A stretch of 64,000 bases of DNA from JAUZRW01 sp964549915 (lineage in GTDB: Bacteria > Chloroflexota > Anaerolineae > Aggregatilineales > Phototrophicaceae), in contig CAZJWX010000013.1 of assembly GCA_964549915.1 (NCBI GenBank), forward strand, positions 21,381 through 85,380. Reading direction: 5' to 3'. A program made the position numbers and the translations under genes. The notes under the pieces were generated by a model. That model saw only the letters and a list, made by a program, of their open reading frames with translations. It had not been told where the DNA came from and did no database searches. Within the stretch, counting starts at the first letter, position 1. Every line of letters starts with the position of its first letter. This document shows, in pieces, positions 8,621 through 17,350 of this stretch.

Positions 8621-9744
8621 ACCCACTGAGGCACGTCTTCCTGCATGCGAATGCGGTGGGTTACCGTGTGGTGCGGCCTTTCATTTTCCGGCGATCAGCA
8701 CAGCAAGCGCACGAATCGCTGCTGAAACTGCTGGATTGGGCCGATGAGTCCCCGCAGGCACATGCAATTGCCCAAATTGCACACATATGTGCTTTCAAGG
8801 AGAACCCGGTGCAGGTTGGCGGAGTCCGCCTGCCACATCCCTTCATCCTTGCGGCAGGTTTCGTAAAGGGTCACGGCTTCGCGGACGAAGAGGCAGCGCT
8901 GGATGCCGTGAAACATGGCATGAATATCATTCCCGGATGGCGCAGCGTGCCGAAATTGCTGGGCGTTGTAGAGTTCGGATCGTTCACACGGCACCCTCGG
9001 CTGGGCAACCCCGGCACGGTCATCTGGCGCGATCCGAGAACACATTCGACACAAAACCGCGTCGGATTGCGGAATCCCGGCGCGGAGGCCGCAGCAGCCT
9101 TCTTGCAGCGCAATATCACTGCGTTACCGCTGGTTTTCGGCATCAACATCGCCGCCGGTCCTGGCGTTGATGACGACGAACAAGCCGCGCAAGAAGTGGC
9201 GGAGGCCGTACACGCCTTCTTGCGCCGCAGCATCGCCCCGAACTGGTTCACGCTCAATGTGAGCTGCCCCAATACGGAAGACGATCCAGAGGGTCAGCAG
9301 ACCGAAACAACAACGCGCCTATTGTGTCGCGAGGCACAAGCACAAATTGCTGCTGATGGCTACAGCACACCACTGTGGGTCAAGATCAGCCCCGGCTTGA
9401 GCGCAGAGCAATATCACATCCTGCTGCGCGTCTTCGCGGAAGAAGGAGTCCGCGCAGTAATCGCGACCAACACGTCAGGACAACCCGCGCCGGATGGCTC
9501 CGGGTTGCAGGCGGGTGTTGGTGGCGGGCGCTTATCAGCGCACAGCCTGCAAGCGGCGGACATTTTGCTGCACGAGAAAGCAGCGCAAGGCTATCGGGTT
9601 GATGTCATTGGCTGTGGTGGAATCGACACAAATGAGCAATATTTGAAGTACAAAGCACGCGGTGTACAGGCCGTGCAGTACTGGTCGGCGCTGGTATACC
9701 GAGGGCCGTTCGCTGCTGCACTCATCGAAAGTGGTGTCGTATGA
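8617..9744 (+). CDS. pyrD: Dihydroorotate dehydrogenase (class 2-like, with Cys base)
   Basis: FMN enzyme that oxidises dihydroorotate to orotate. The class 2 architecture is suggested by the N-terminal 60 residues (a short hydrophobic/basic segment followed by an AHESLLKLLDW helix, where class 2 proteins bind quinone), the length of 375 residues, and the absence of a pyrK gene. The catalytic loop reads NVSCPNT, with Cys217 where class 2 enzymes normally have Ser, which is the class 1 residue. IGCGGI near the C-terminus fits the FMN phosphate site. The ATG overlaps the pyrC TGA as ATGA. The family is certain, the class assignment less so. Confidence 0.92.
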   Translation: MNPLRHVFLHANAVGYRVVRPFIFRRSAQQAHESLLKLLDWADESPQAHAIAQIAHICAFKENPVQVGGVRLPHPFILAAGFVKGHGFADEEAALDAVKHGMNIIPGWRSVPKLLGVVEFGSFTRHPRLGNPGTVIWRDPRTHSTQNRVGLRNPGAEAAAAFLQRNITALPLVFGINIAAGPGVDDDEQAAQEVAEAVHAFLRRSIAPNWFTLNVSCPNTEDDPEGQQTETTTRLLCREAQAQIAADGYSTPLWVKISPGLSAEQYHILLRVFAEEGVRAVIATNTSGQPAPDGSGLQAGVGGGRLSAHSLQAADILLHEKAAQGYRVDVIGCGGIDTNEQYLKYKARGVQAVQYWSALVYRGPFAAALIESGVV

Positions 9745-10376
9745 AGCGAGAGGTGGCTCGCGCCCTCCTGGAAATCGGCGCGGTGGGGTTCAGTCTGGAA
9801 CATCCGATTACGTTCAAGTCCGGTATACTGTCGCCTGTTTATGTCGATAACCGTCGCCTGCCCTATCATCCGCAGCAGTGGCACACGATCATTGAGGGAT
9901 TCCGTGAACTGTTGAACGAAAGTGGCACCTCATATGACATCCTCGCAGGGGTTGCCGTGGGTGGGGTGCCGCATAGTTCCGCATTAGCCTATGCCCTGCG
10001 TGTGCCGTCCGTGTTCGTGCGCAAGGAAGCAAAGGGGCATGGTAAGGGGCAGCGTGTTGAAGGCGGTGATGTGAGGGGAAAGCGAGTCATCCTGATTGAA
10101 GACCTGGTGACTACTGGCAGCAGCAGCTTATCTGGCGTGCACGCGCTGCGAGAGGCCGGAGCCGTCGTCGAAGACATCTACGCGATTGTGCAGTATGGAT
10201 TTGAGCAAGCACAGCGCAGCTTCCAGGACGCGAAACTAAACCTGCACACCCTGACCAGCTTCGCGTTCATCTTGAGCGAAGCCCTGGCAGCCGGATTCTT
10301 CAACGAACAGCAAAAAGTTATCCTCGAAGATTGGTTCACTGATCCGCATGGCTGGGCACGGCGACAGGGGCTGTAG
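9741..10376 (+). CDS. pyrE: Orotate phosphoribosyltransferase
   Basis: Couples orotate to PRPP to make OMP. The PRPP-binding motif VILIEDLVTTGSS is at about residue 114, with the flexible-loop segment VRKEAKGHGKGQ before it. The N-terminal GAVGFSLEHPITFKSGILSP is the usual substrate-binding strand. It has 211 residues. The ATG overlaps the pyrD TGA (ATGA), so coupling to the operon is clear. Confidence 0.95.
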   Translation: MKREVARALLEIGAVGFSLEHPITFKSGILSPVYVDNRRLPYHPQQWHTIIEGFRELLNESGTSYDILAGVAVGGVPHSSALAYALRVPSVFVRKEAKGHGKGQRVEGGDVRGKRVILIEDLVTTGSSSLSGVHALREAGAVVEDIYAIVQYGFEQAQRSFQDAKLNLHTLTSFAFILSEALAAGFFNEQQKVILEDWFTDPHGWARRQGL

Positions 10377-11174
10377 ATGAGTATCATTGATAAGTACAAC
10401 CAGCGTGCCGATGCCGTGAATTCTTTGTTGTGCGTCGGCCTGGATAGTGCAATCGAGCGCATTCCAGAGCCATTCGCTGGCAGCGAAACCCCACAATTCG
10501 ATTTCAATCGCCACATCATCGAGCAGACGCACCCATTCGCCGCTGCCTATAAGCTCAATGCCGCTTTCTACGAAGCACATGGCGAGCAGGGATGGCGAGA
10601 AATGGCGCTGACCGTCGCCTATCTTCGCAACGAGCATCCCGGCATCTTCACGATTTGTGACGCCAAGCGCGGGGACATCGGCAGCACCAGCGAAGCCTAC
10701 GCGATGGCAATCTTCGATAAAATGGGATTTGACAGCGTGACGCTCCAGCCCTATCTGGGGAAAGAAGCCTTAATGCCCTTCCTACAGCGGGAGGACAAAG
10801 CCTGTATTATCCTCTGTCGTACATCGAATCCTGGTGCGGGCGAATTTCAAGATTTGCTGGTAGAAGGCGTGCCGCTCTGGCAGAAGGTCGCCGTGCAGGT
10901 TGCGGAAGACTGGAATCTGTACAGTAACTGCCTGCTGGTGCTGGGCGCGACCTACCCGGACGAAATGCGCGTGGTGCGCTCGCTGGTGGGTGACTTACCC
11001 TTTCTTGTGCCGGGCATCGGCGCACAGGGAGGCAATGTGCAGCAAACGGTCGAGGTCGGGGTGAACAGCCAGGGTAAGGGGCTGTTGATCAACTCTTCGC
11101 GGGGGATCATCTTCGCGGACGACCCCGCGCAAGCAGCAAGAGAACTACGAGACGAGATCAACGAGTACAGGTAA
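10377..11174 (+). CDS. pyrF: Orotidine 5'-phosphate decarboxylase (type 2)
   Basis: Decarboxylates OMP to UMP, the last step of the pathway. LLCVGLDS opens the barrel, and FTICDAKRGDIGSTSEAYA carries the catalytic Asp-Lys-x-x-Asp array. FLVPGIGAQGGNVQQTV and LLINSSRGIIFA form the phosphate-binding end. The length of 265 residues and the loop layout match the longer type 2 subfamily. The start codon abuts the pyrE stop directly. With it, pyrBCDEF is complete apart from carbamoyl phosphate synthetase, which is not in the window. Confidence 0.95.
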   Translation: MSIIDKYNQRADAVNSLLCVGLDSAIERIPEPFAGSETPQFDFNRHIIEQTHPFAAAYKLNAAFYEAHGEQGWREMALTVAYLRNEHPGIFTICDAKRGDIGSTSEAYAMAIFDKMGFDSVTLQPYLGKEALMPFLQREDKACIILCRTSNPGAGEFQDLLVEGVPLWQKVAVQVAEDWNLYSNCLLVLGATYPDEMRVVRSLVGDLPFLVPGIGAQGGNVQQTVEVGVNSQGKGLLINSSRGIIFADDPAQAARELRDEINEYR

Positions 11175-11177
11175 ACC

Positions 11178-11801
11178 ATGGAAGAATTTTTCCAGAATCT
11201 GCAATTGCTCTTCCTGCTGGCCTGCGTGCTGCCGCTGATCGTGCTGGTGGTGTTGTCGATCTTGATTTTCTGGTTCGGCAAGCGCTGGGTTGCAGATTTC
11301 GTGGAGCCGGACGCAGAGAAGATGCAGCAGCGCTTGACAGCGATGCAAGCACGCAAGCCACAGGCACAGCGCAGTGATCTGGTGCGACAGGTGATGCGAG
11401 AAGAAGCCTTCAAATGTGGTATTGTTGGCGCTGTTACTGGCTTCGGTGGCTTCGTTACCCTACCGATTACTTTGCCCATTGATCTACTGCTGACCGCGCG
11501 GTATCAGACATCAATGGTGAGTTTCATCGCACGAGCCTATGGTTACGAGAATACGATGGAAAACCGGGCTGCGACCTATGCAGTGATGACCGGGAGCACG
11601 CAGGTATCGCGGGTGTCGCTGCGCTTGATCCAGCGCTACTTGCCCCGTGTGATCGGCAAGTCCTTCTCGAAGTTGATTCCGGTGTTCGGCGCGTTGATCG
11701 CCTTCGTGGTGAATTATCTGCTAGCGCGAGCCTTGGGGAATCTGGCGGTGCGCTGGTACGAAAACAAACCGCGCCAGGAAGTGCTGGCGGAGGTGGCCTG
11801 A
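11178..11801 (+). CDS. EcsC-like membrane-associated protein
   Basis: Function unknown. The first 35 residues contain one strong transmembrane helix after a short acidic N-terminus. From about residue 75 the sequence GIVGAVTGFGGFVTLPITLP with IDLLLTARYQTSMV matches the EcsC domain pattern (Gly/Pro-rich amphipathic helices). A second hydrophobic segment lies near residues 160-180. It starts three bases after pyrF, so it is probably the last cistron of the pyrimidine operon. Nothing in the sequence ties it to nucleotide metabolism. Confidence 0.8.
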   Translation: MEEFFQNLQLLFLLACVLPLIVLVVLSILIFWFGKRWVADFVEPDAEKMQQRLTAMQARKPQAQRSDLVRQVMREEAFKCGIVGAVTGFGGFVTLPITLPIDLLLTARYQTSMVSFIARAYGYENTMENRAATYAVMTGSTQVSRVSLRLIQRYLPRVIGKSFSKLIPVFGALIAFVVNYLLARALGNLAVRWYENKPRQEVLAEVA

Positions 11802-11841
11802 ACCCTATTTTTCGGCATAATCCGTTCGCGCCAGCCATTGA

Positions 11842-13251
11842 CTATGCGAAGTTCATTGCTTCTCGAATCGACTTCGCCATGTTGCGTGCACGCTCCGGCG
11901 CATCACCCACATGATCTTCTGCATCGAGCAATGCAGGGATTTGCGCTGCTCCCACGAACGACGTAACCCGCTCATCGTCGGCGATTAACTGTGCCAGCGG
12001 ATTCGGCTGGCCTTCACGCATGGCATCCCAGGCGGTCATACTGTGTTGGCGGATCACTTCGTGAAGCTCCTGGCGATTGCCCCCCCTACGCACGGCCTCC
12101 ATCAAAACCCGTTCCGTCGCAGCGAAGATGCCATACGTTTGCAGATTCTGCTGGATACCGTATTCATCCAGGCGCAAACCATCCAGCAGACGCTGCATCC
12201 GTTTCAGCAACTCATCCGCCGCCAGGAACGCCTCTGGCAACACCGTACGACGATTGCCGCTATCGTCCAGGGTGCGCTCCAGAAGGCTATTCGCGGCATT
12301 ATCCCAGGCCACACGGGGCAGCACAGCCAGATAGCGTGCGAGGCTGTTCATATTCTCGGCGTTGATGGGATTGCGCTTGAAGGGCATGGCAGACGAGCCG
12401 ATTTGCTGCTTGCCGAAGGGTTCGCCCCACTCACCAAACGGCGGAGCTTGCAACAGGCGTAGATCGAAAGCGAATTTGTGCGCGGTCATTGCTAGTCCGG
12501 CAAGCGCATTCAACACATCCCAATCCTGCCGCCGGGGATACGTCTGGTGGGCGACTTCATAGGCAGGAAGGCCGATGGCGTCCATCACGCGCTGCTCAAG
12601 CTGGCGCGAGGTCATGCCTGTACCGTGCAGCAGTTCGGTGTAGCTGGCAGATGTACCGACCGCGCCCTTGATCCCCTTCCCGCGAATCCCATCGCGCACG
12701 CGCACCAGCGCCTTATAATCTTCGAGCAAATCCTGGCCGATGAAAGCCAACCGATAGCCGAGCGTGGTCGGTTCGGCGGGCTGAATGTGCGTATAGGCCA
12801 TACAAACGTGCTCGGCTTCAGCGTCAATCTTCTCAGCAAACGCTCGCAGCAATACCGCCAGTCGGTCAACGATCAATGTGACGGCATCCCGCAGGCGCAG
12901 CGCATCCGCATTATCTTCAATGTCCATACTGGTCGCACCCAGGTGGATGATCCCACCGCCAATGCTGCATTGCTCAGCGTAAGTGTGAACTTCGGCCATC
13001 AAGTCATGCCTGAGTGCTTCTTCCAATTCCAGGGCGCGTTCGATATTGATTTCGTCCTGGTGGGAGCGCAGGTCTTCCACCTGCTCCGGCCTGACCAATC
13101 CCGCAGCCGATTGCGCCTCCGCCAGGGCGACCCAGATGCGCCGCCACAACCGCCGCTGATACGCCAATGACCAGATGCGCTTCATCTCATCACTGCCATA
13201 GCGCCAGGTGAAGGGACTCAAGAACGTTTCGTGGGTGTACTGCTCGCTCAC
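11842..13251 (-). CDS. purB: Adenylosuccinate lyase
   Basis: Cleaves SAICAR and adenylosuccinate in purine synthesis. The fumarase/aspartase-superfamily signature GSSAMPFKRNPINAEN is near residue 290, and the catalytic His regions HLGATSMDIEDNADA and YTHIQPAEPTTLGYRL come earlier in order. The 469 residues are usual for the longer bacterial form. The minus-strand gene converges on the pyr operon. A TTGTAT/TATGGT promoter pair lies just upstream. Confidence 0.95.
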   Translation of the reverse strand: MSEQYTHETFLSPFTWRYGSDEMKRIWSLAYQRRLWRRIWVALAEAQSAAGLVRPEQVEDLRSHQDEINIERALELEEALRHDLMAEVHTYAEQCSIGGGIIHLGATSMDIEDNADALRLRDAVTLIVDRLAVLLRAFAEKIDAEAEHVCMAYTHIQPAEPTTLGYRLAFIGQDLLEDYKALVRVRDGIRGKGIKGAVGTSASYTELLHGTGMTSRQLEQRVMDAIGLPAYEVAHQTYPRRQDWDVLNALAGLAMTAHKFAFDLRLLQAPPFGEWGEPFGKQQIGSSAMPFKRNPINAENMNSLARYLAVLPRVAWDNAANSLLERTLDDSGNRRTVLPEAFLAADELLKRMQRLLDGLRLDEYGIQQNLQTYGIFAATERVLMEAVRRGGNRQELHEVIRQHSMTAWDAMREGQPNPLAQLIADDERVTSFVGAAQIPALLDAEDHVGDAPERARNMAKSIREAMNFA

Positions 13252-13287
13252 ACGATGCTCGTTTCACTTCTCGTTCGGCAAAGCTTA

Positions 13288-13316
13288 ACCATACTGAAGC
13301 GCCTCCCAAAATACAA
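13288..13316 (-). promoter_or_regulatory. Putative promoter of purB
   Basis: On the minus strand TTGTAT (13316-13311) and TATGGT (13293-13288) are 17 bases apart, about 40 bases before the purB start. Consensus match only. Confidence 0.4.
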
Positions 13317-13379
13317 TCGCCCACCTCAGCCGATTCTCATTCTCCCCATATAGCCATCTAGTGCGAACGCCTGATACTA

Positions 13380-13408
13380 TGTTCACAATGTATTGAAATC
13401 AGTGAACA
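13380..13408 (+). promoter_or_regulatory. Inverted repeat before the SRPBCC/carotenoid block
   Basis: TGTTCAC (13380-13386) and GTGAACA (13402-13408) are perfect 7-base arms around a 15-base spacer, ending eight bases before the SRPBCC gene ATG. The arm-centre spacing of 22 bases (about two helical turns) and the position fit a repressor operator. No regulator gene next to it identifies the protein. Confidence 0.4.
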
Positions 13409-13416
13409 GAAGCGAT

Positions 13417-13893
13417 ATGAACGCGACAACGAGCATCCCGGAAAATACACACGTCTACGAGAAGAGCAGCGTGTTCAAGACCACCATGCAAGAGATGATC
13501 GCCTTCCACGAGGCACCCGATGTCTTCGGCAAACTGGCTCCGCCGCCGATCTTCATGCGGATACAGGAAGACAATCGTACATCGCTGACGGACGGCGACC
13601 TGAAATTCACGCTCTGGTTTGGTCCGGTGCCCATTCCCTGGCACGCACAGCATGAACCGGGGCCAGCAGAGCATTCCTTCGCAGATTTGATGCTGGATGG
13701 CCCCATGCAATACTGGCGCCACGAGCACATCTTCGAGGAAGCGGAGGGCGGCATTCGCCTGATTGATCGCGTGACGATCGCGCACAAAAGGGGCTTTCAA
13801 GGGCTGCTCACGCGGCTGATGTTCGATGGCATCCCGCTGCGTATTCTTTTCTTCTACCGCCATCTGCGTACCCGGATGGCTCTCGAACGCTGA
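13417..13893 (+). CDS. SRPBCC (START-like) ligand-binding protein
   Basis: Small protein of 158 residues with the layout of SRPBCC proteins that bind hydrophobic ligands. It has an N-terminal strand HVYEKSSVFKTTMQEMIAFH, a central sheet with FTLWFGPVPIPWHAQHE, and an MQYWRHEHIFEEAEGGIRLID strand pair before a long C-terminal helix. No catalytic residues can be assigned. An upstream TTG at 13393 would add eight residues, but the ATG looks better. It is first in a three-gene block with a CrtI-type oxidoreductase and a photolyase, a pairing often seen near carotenoid genes. A carotenoid or lipid ligand is an inference. Confidence 0.72.
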   Translation: MNATTSIPENTHVYEKSSVFKTTMQEMIAFHEAPDVFGKLAPPPIFMRIQEDNRTSLTDGDLKFTLWFGPVPIPWHAQHEPGPAEHSFADLMLDGPMQYWRHEHIFEEAEGGIRLIDRVTIAHKRGFQGLLTRLMFDGIPLRILFFYRHLRTRMALER

Positions 13894-13925
13894 AGCGACC
13901 GTTGCAAACTGAGCAGGACACAGCC

Positions 13926-15473
13926 ATGAGTGAACAACCGACAGTGATCGTCATCGGCGCGGGCGTCGGCGGATTGACCACCGCTGCATTACTCGCGCAG
14001 GACGGCTATCGTGTGACCGTACTGGAAGCCCAGACTTACCCTGGCGGCAGCGCCAGCACCTTCTTTCATCAAGGCTATCGCTTCGAAGCCGGTGCGACGG
14101 TGGCGGGGGGATTCCAGCCCAACGGCCCCCACTACATCGCCGGGAAAATGCTGGATATTGACTGGCCCGTACACAAACATGATCCTGCCTGGGTCGTGCA
14201 TCTGCCTGGTCATGAAATCGCGTTGACGCAAGACAACGCCGACGTGCTGGCGAACTTCCCCGCCACCGAGCGATTCTGGAGGCAGCAGAGCGCAATTGCC
14301 GACCTTGGCTGGCGCATGTCCGCGCAGGGATTGCCCTGGCCCCCGCGCGACCTACCCGAACTGTTGCAACTGGCAAAAGTGGGCTTGCTCAACTTCCCGG
14401 CAGATTTGCGCATCGTCCCCTATGCACTGAGCACAGTCAAGCAGTGGATGCAGCGGGCAGGTGCAGCAAGTGACCCGGCCTTCGTGCGCTTCATTGATGC
14501 GACGCTGCTGATTTCTGCGCAAACAACCAGCGACTACGTGAACGGCGTGTATGGTGCGACCGCGATGGATCTGGCGCGGCAGGGCGTCTACCATGTCAAG
14601 GGGGGTATCGGCGCTATCGCAGAAACCCTGGTGGACAAATTACGTGACCTGGGCGGAGAAATTCGCTATCGCCAGCATGTCACACGGATTAAAGTCGAAA
14701 ACGGGCGCGTGACGGGCATCTTCACGAAAAAAGGACGCCGCACCACACGAGAGACCTTCCTCCCGGCGGATTTCGTCGTTGCCAATACAACGCCCTGGTC
14801 GTTGGACGACCTGCTTGGTGATGCATCCGCTGCCAGCCTGCGCCGCGAAGTACAGCGTCGCCCTGACACACAGGGCGCTTTCGTGCTGCATCTGGGGCTT
14901 GATGCCAGCAAACTGCCCCAGGGCATTCCGGATCATCACCAGATCGTGCGCAGCCTTGAAGGCGCAATGGGCGAAGGTGAGACGCTCTATGTTTCCATGT
15001 CCCCCGAATGGGACAGCAGCCGCGCTCCGGAAGGCCAACGCGCTGTGACGATCAGCACACACACGCAGGTGCAGCAGTGGTGGGATTTGCTCGAACGCGA
15101 TGAAACCGCCTACTATGCCCGTAAAGACGAATATGCCGAGAAGATGATCGGCTATGTGGATGAGGTTCTTCCCGGCTTCAAATCGGCAGTGACGCTCTGC
15201 ATGCCGGGGACGCCTGTAACGTACCAGTTCTACACACTTCGGCAGAAGGGAATGGTCGGCGGTTTCCCGCAGACATCGCTCTTCCGCGCACGAGGGCCAC
15301 GCACAGGCATTCCCAATTTGCGGCTTGTGGGCGATAGCATCTTCCCCGGGCAATCGACAGCCGGGGTAACCCTTGGCGGGATCCGCGTCGCCAGGGACAT
15401 CAAGCGCCAACTCCCGCTCCACAGCGCCCAACGCACATTTGCACCTGACCCTGTGAAAGAGACTTCCTCATGA
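13926..15473 (+). CDS. CrtI/CrtO/CrtISO-type FAD oxidoreductase
   Basis: Flavoprotein of the phytoene-desaturase-like amine-oxidase superfamily. The Rossmann motif VIGAGVGGLTTAALLAQDGY is at residues 9-28, followed by VLEAQTYPGGSAST. The C-terminal FAD-binding signature RLVGDSIFPGQSTAGVTLGG closes the fold. At 515 residues it is normal length. It is clearly different from the two other CrtI-type proteins in this window. By resemblance it could be a carotenoid isomerase, a ketolase of CrtO type, or a 3',4'-desaturase; the sequence alone does not decide. Its stop overlaps the photolyase ATG (ATGA), so the pair is co-translated. Confidence 0.82.
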   Translation: MSEQPTVIVIGAGVGGLTTAALLAQDGYRVTVLEAQTYPGGSASTFFHQGYRFEAGATVAGGFQPNGPHYIAGKMLDIDWPVHKHDPAWVVHLPGHEIALTQDNADVLANFPATERFWRQQSAIADLGWRMSAQGLPWPPRDLPELLQLAKVGLLNFPADLRIVPYALSTVKQWMQRAGAASDPAFVRFIDATLLISAQTTSDYVNGVYGATAMDLARQGVYHVKGGIGAIAETLVDKLRDLGGEIRYRQHVTRIKVENGRVTGIFTKKGRRTTRETFLPADFVVANTTPWSLDDLLGDASAASLRREVQRRPDTQGAFVLHLGLDASKLPQGIPDHHQIVRSLEGAMGEGETLYVSMSPEWDSSRAPEGQRAVTISTHTQVQQWWDLLERDETAYYARKDEYAEKMIGYVDEVLPGFKSAVTLCMPGTPVTYQFYTLRQKGMVGGFPQTSLFRARGPRTGIPNLRLVGDSIFPGQSTAGVTLGGIRVARDIKRQLPLHSAQRTFAPDPVKETSS

Positions 15474-16891
15474 GACCCGTCATCCACTGGTTCCGGCGCG
15501 ATTTACGCATGCGCGATAACCTCGCGCTACATGCGGCCTGCGCAGGCGATGCGGCAGTGATCCCGCTCTTCATCTTTGATCCGGACTTGCTCGATAGTGA
15601 GCGGGTCGGCGCACCGCGCGTCAAATTCATGTTGAACGCCCTGCACGCCCTTGACGAAGCGCTGCGGGCATACGGTACGCGCTTGTTGATCCGTCGTGGC
15701 AAGCCGCTGGATGTCTTGCGCAATCTCGTAGACGAGACTCGGGCGCAAGCGCTGTACTTCAACGCGGATTACTCCCCGTATGCAAAGCAGCGCGATGCAA
15801 AAATCGAAGATGCGCTGAATATTCCAGTTACTGTCTACGATGACGCACTTCTGCTGCCGCCGGGGAACGTGCTCAAGAATAATGGTGATCCCTATGTGGT
15901 CTATACGCCGTTCTGGCGCAAATGGAAAGAACAGCCCAAGCCGAAAGAGTCCGTGCGCCATTTCCGCAGCGAATGGTTTCATGACTTGAGGGACCTGGAA
16001 AACGCGGGAGTCCCATCTTTGGATGATCTCGGCCTTCCAGAATCCGTACTGGAAGCGGAAGCAAGCGAAGACGCGGCGCTTGGACTGTTGAAAGCCTTCA
16101 CAGAACGCGACATCAAGCACTACGACGACACACGCAATCTCTTGCCGATCAATCCCTTCAACGGCAGCAGACCAGAAGGAACTTCGTATCTGTCGCCCTA
16201 CTTGCGGCTGGGACTGATCTCTCCCCGGCAGGCGTATTGGGCTGCACGAGAAGCTTACGCCAACACAACCAGCAAAGCCTATAGGGAATCAATCCAAACC
16301 TGGGTCAGCGAGCTGGCATGGCGCGAATTCTACGTACACATTCTGCATTTCTTCCCGCATGTCCTGGAACGCGATTTCGTGGATACGTATGAGGCGCTGC
16401 AATGGCGCGAGGATGACGAGCAATTGCAGGCGTGGAAAGATGGCCTGACCGGGTATCCGATCGTTGATGCGCCCATGCGCCAATTGAAAGCAATCGGCTG
16501 GATGCCGAACCGCGCCCGGATGGTTGTCGCCAGTTTCTTGACGAAAGACCTGCTAATTCACTGGAAACATGGCGAAATCCATTTCATGCAGCATCTGATT
16601 GACGGAGATCCGGCGGCGAACAATGGTGGCTGGCAGTGGGCGGCTGGTACGGGAACCGACGCACAGCCCTATTTTCGCATCTTCAACCCGATTTCGCAGT
16701 CCAAGAAGTTCGCCACACCGGAATATCTACGGCACTGGGTTCCAGAATTGCAGGATGTACCGGATGAGCATATTCATGAACCCTGGAAAATGAAAAAACC
16801 GCCAGCAGACTATCCGGCTCCCATCGTCAATCATCAAGAAGCGCGGGAGCGGACGCTGGCGGCCTTCAAAGCAGCACGCGGTGAGGGTTGA
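15470..16891 (+). CDS. phrB: Deoxyribodipyrimidine photo-lyase (class I)
   Basis: Light-driven repair of cyclobutane pyrimidine dimers. The N-terminal antenna domain starts at HWFRRDLRMRDNLALHAA. The C-terminal FAD domain shows WVSELAWREFYVHIL, GYPIVDAPMRQLKAIGWMPN and the signature GWQWAAGTGTDAQPYFRIFN with the conserved Trp and Asn that distinguish photolyases from most cryptochromes. The 473 residues are the usual size. It is coupled by ATGA to the upstream oxidoreductase, which suggests that the block responds to light or UV. A (6-4) specificity is less likely given the sequence. Confidence 0.94.
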   Translation: MRPVIHWFRRDLRMRDNLALHAACAGDAAVIPLFIFDPDLLDSERVGAPRVKFMLNALHALDEALRAYGTRLLIRRGKPLDVLRNLVDETRAQALYFNADYSPYAKQRDAKIEDALNIPVTVYDDALLLPPGNVLKNNGDPYVVYTPFWRKWKEQPKPKESVRHFRSEWFHDLRDLENAGVPSLDDLGLPESVLEAEASEDAALGLLKAFTERDIKHYDDTRNLLPINPFNGSRPEGTSYLSPYLRLGLISPRQAYWAAREAYANTTSKAYRESIQTWVSELAWREFYVHILHFFPHVLERDFVDTYEALQWREDDEQLQAWKDGLTGYPIVDAPMRQLKAIGWMPNRARMVVASFLTKDLLIHWKHGEIHFMQHLIDGDPAANNGGWQWAAGTGTDAQPYFRIFNPISQSKKFATPEYLRHWVPELQDVPDEHIHEPWKMKKPPADYPAPIVNHQEARERTLAAFKAARGEG

Positions 16892-16894
16892 GCG

Positions 16895-17338
16895 CTACAA
16901 CTCGTCTTCTACGTCAGGCAGGTTGCGAGCATGGTAAAGATCGAAGATGAGCAAGAACAAGCCCTGCACAATCACGCCGATGCCGTTGCCTCTGGCCTGT
17001 CCATCCCCCTGGTCACGCCTCATCCAGAGCCAACCGCCCAGGATGTAGAGCACATCCAACCCGGCATTGATCCAGAGGATGCGGCTCAGGTTGCGGGTTT
17101 CCGCCCGCTTTATCTCCAGATCACCTGGATTGTGCATCCGGTCAATGCGGTTGCGAGCGCCAATCTGCCCGAACAACGCGATCCCTGCATCAATGGCACC
17201 CCAAGCGATGAACTGATTGCCAATACCTTTCCAGAACTTCCCACCGAAACGCATTAGCACACCCAGGCCAACACTCAACGCGCTCCATCGCAGGAGCTGC
17301 CGCGAAATCTTCTGTTGATACTGCCAGATATTCATCAT
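16895..17338 (-). CDS. Small membrane protein of unknown function
   Basis: I do not recognise a named family. The 147 residues contain about three or four hydrophobic segments (near residues 18-32, 42-58, 88-104 and 122-136), interrupted by a charged middle (RNRIDRMHNPGDLEIKRAE). This layout resembles small DUF proteins common in Chloroflexota and Bacteroidota. It starts 12 bases after crtYcd on the same strand and is probably the last gene of the crtI-crtB-ldh-crtYcd operon. Its stop nearly abuts the convergent photolyase stop. ATG 17335 is an equally good start. Confidence 0.68.
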   Translation of the reverse strand: MMNIWQYQQKISRQLLRWSALSVGLGVLMRFGGKFWKGIGNQFIAWGAIDAGIALFGQIGARNRIDRMHNPGDLEIKRAETRNLSRILWINAGLDVLYILGGWLWMRRDQGDGQARGNGIGVIVQGLFLLIFDLYHARNLPDVEDEL

Positions 17339-17350
17339 ATCCCTTACCGT

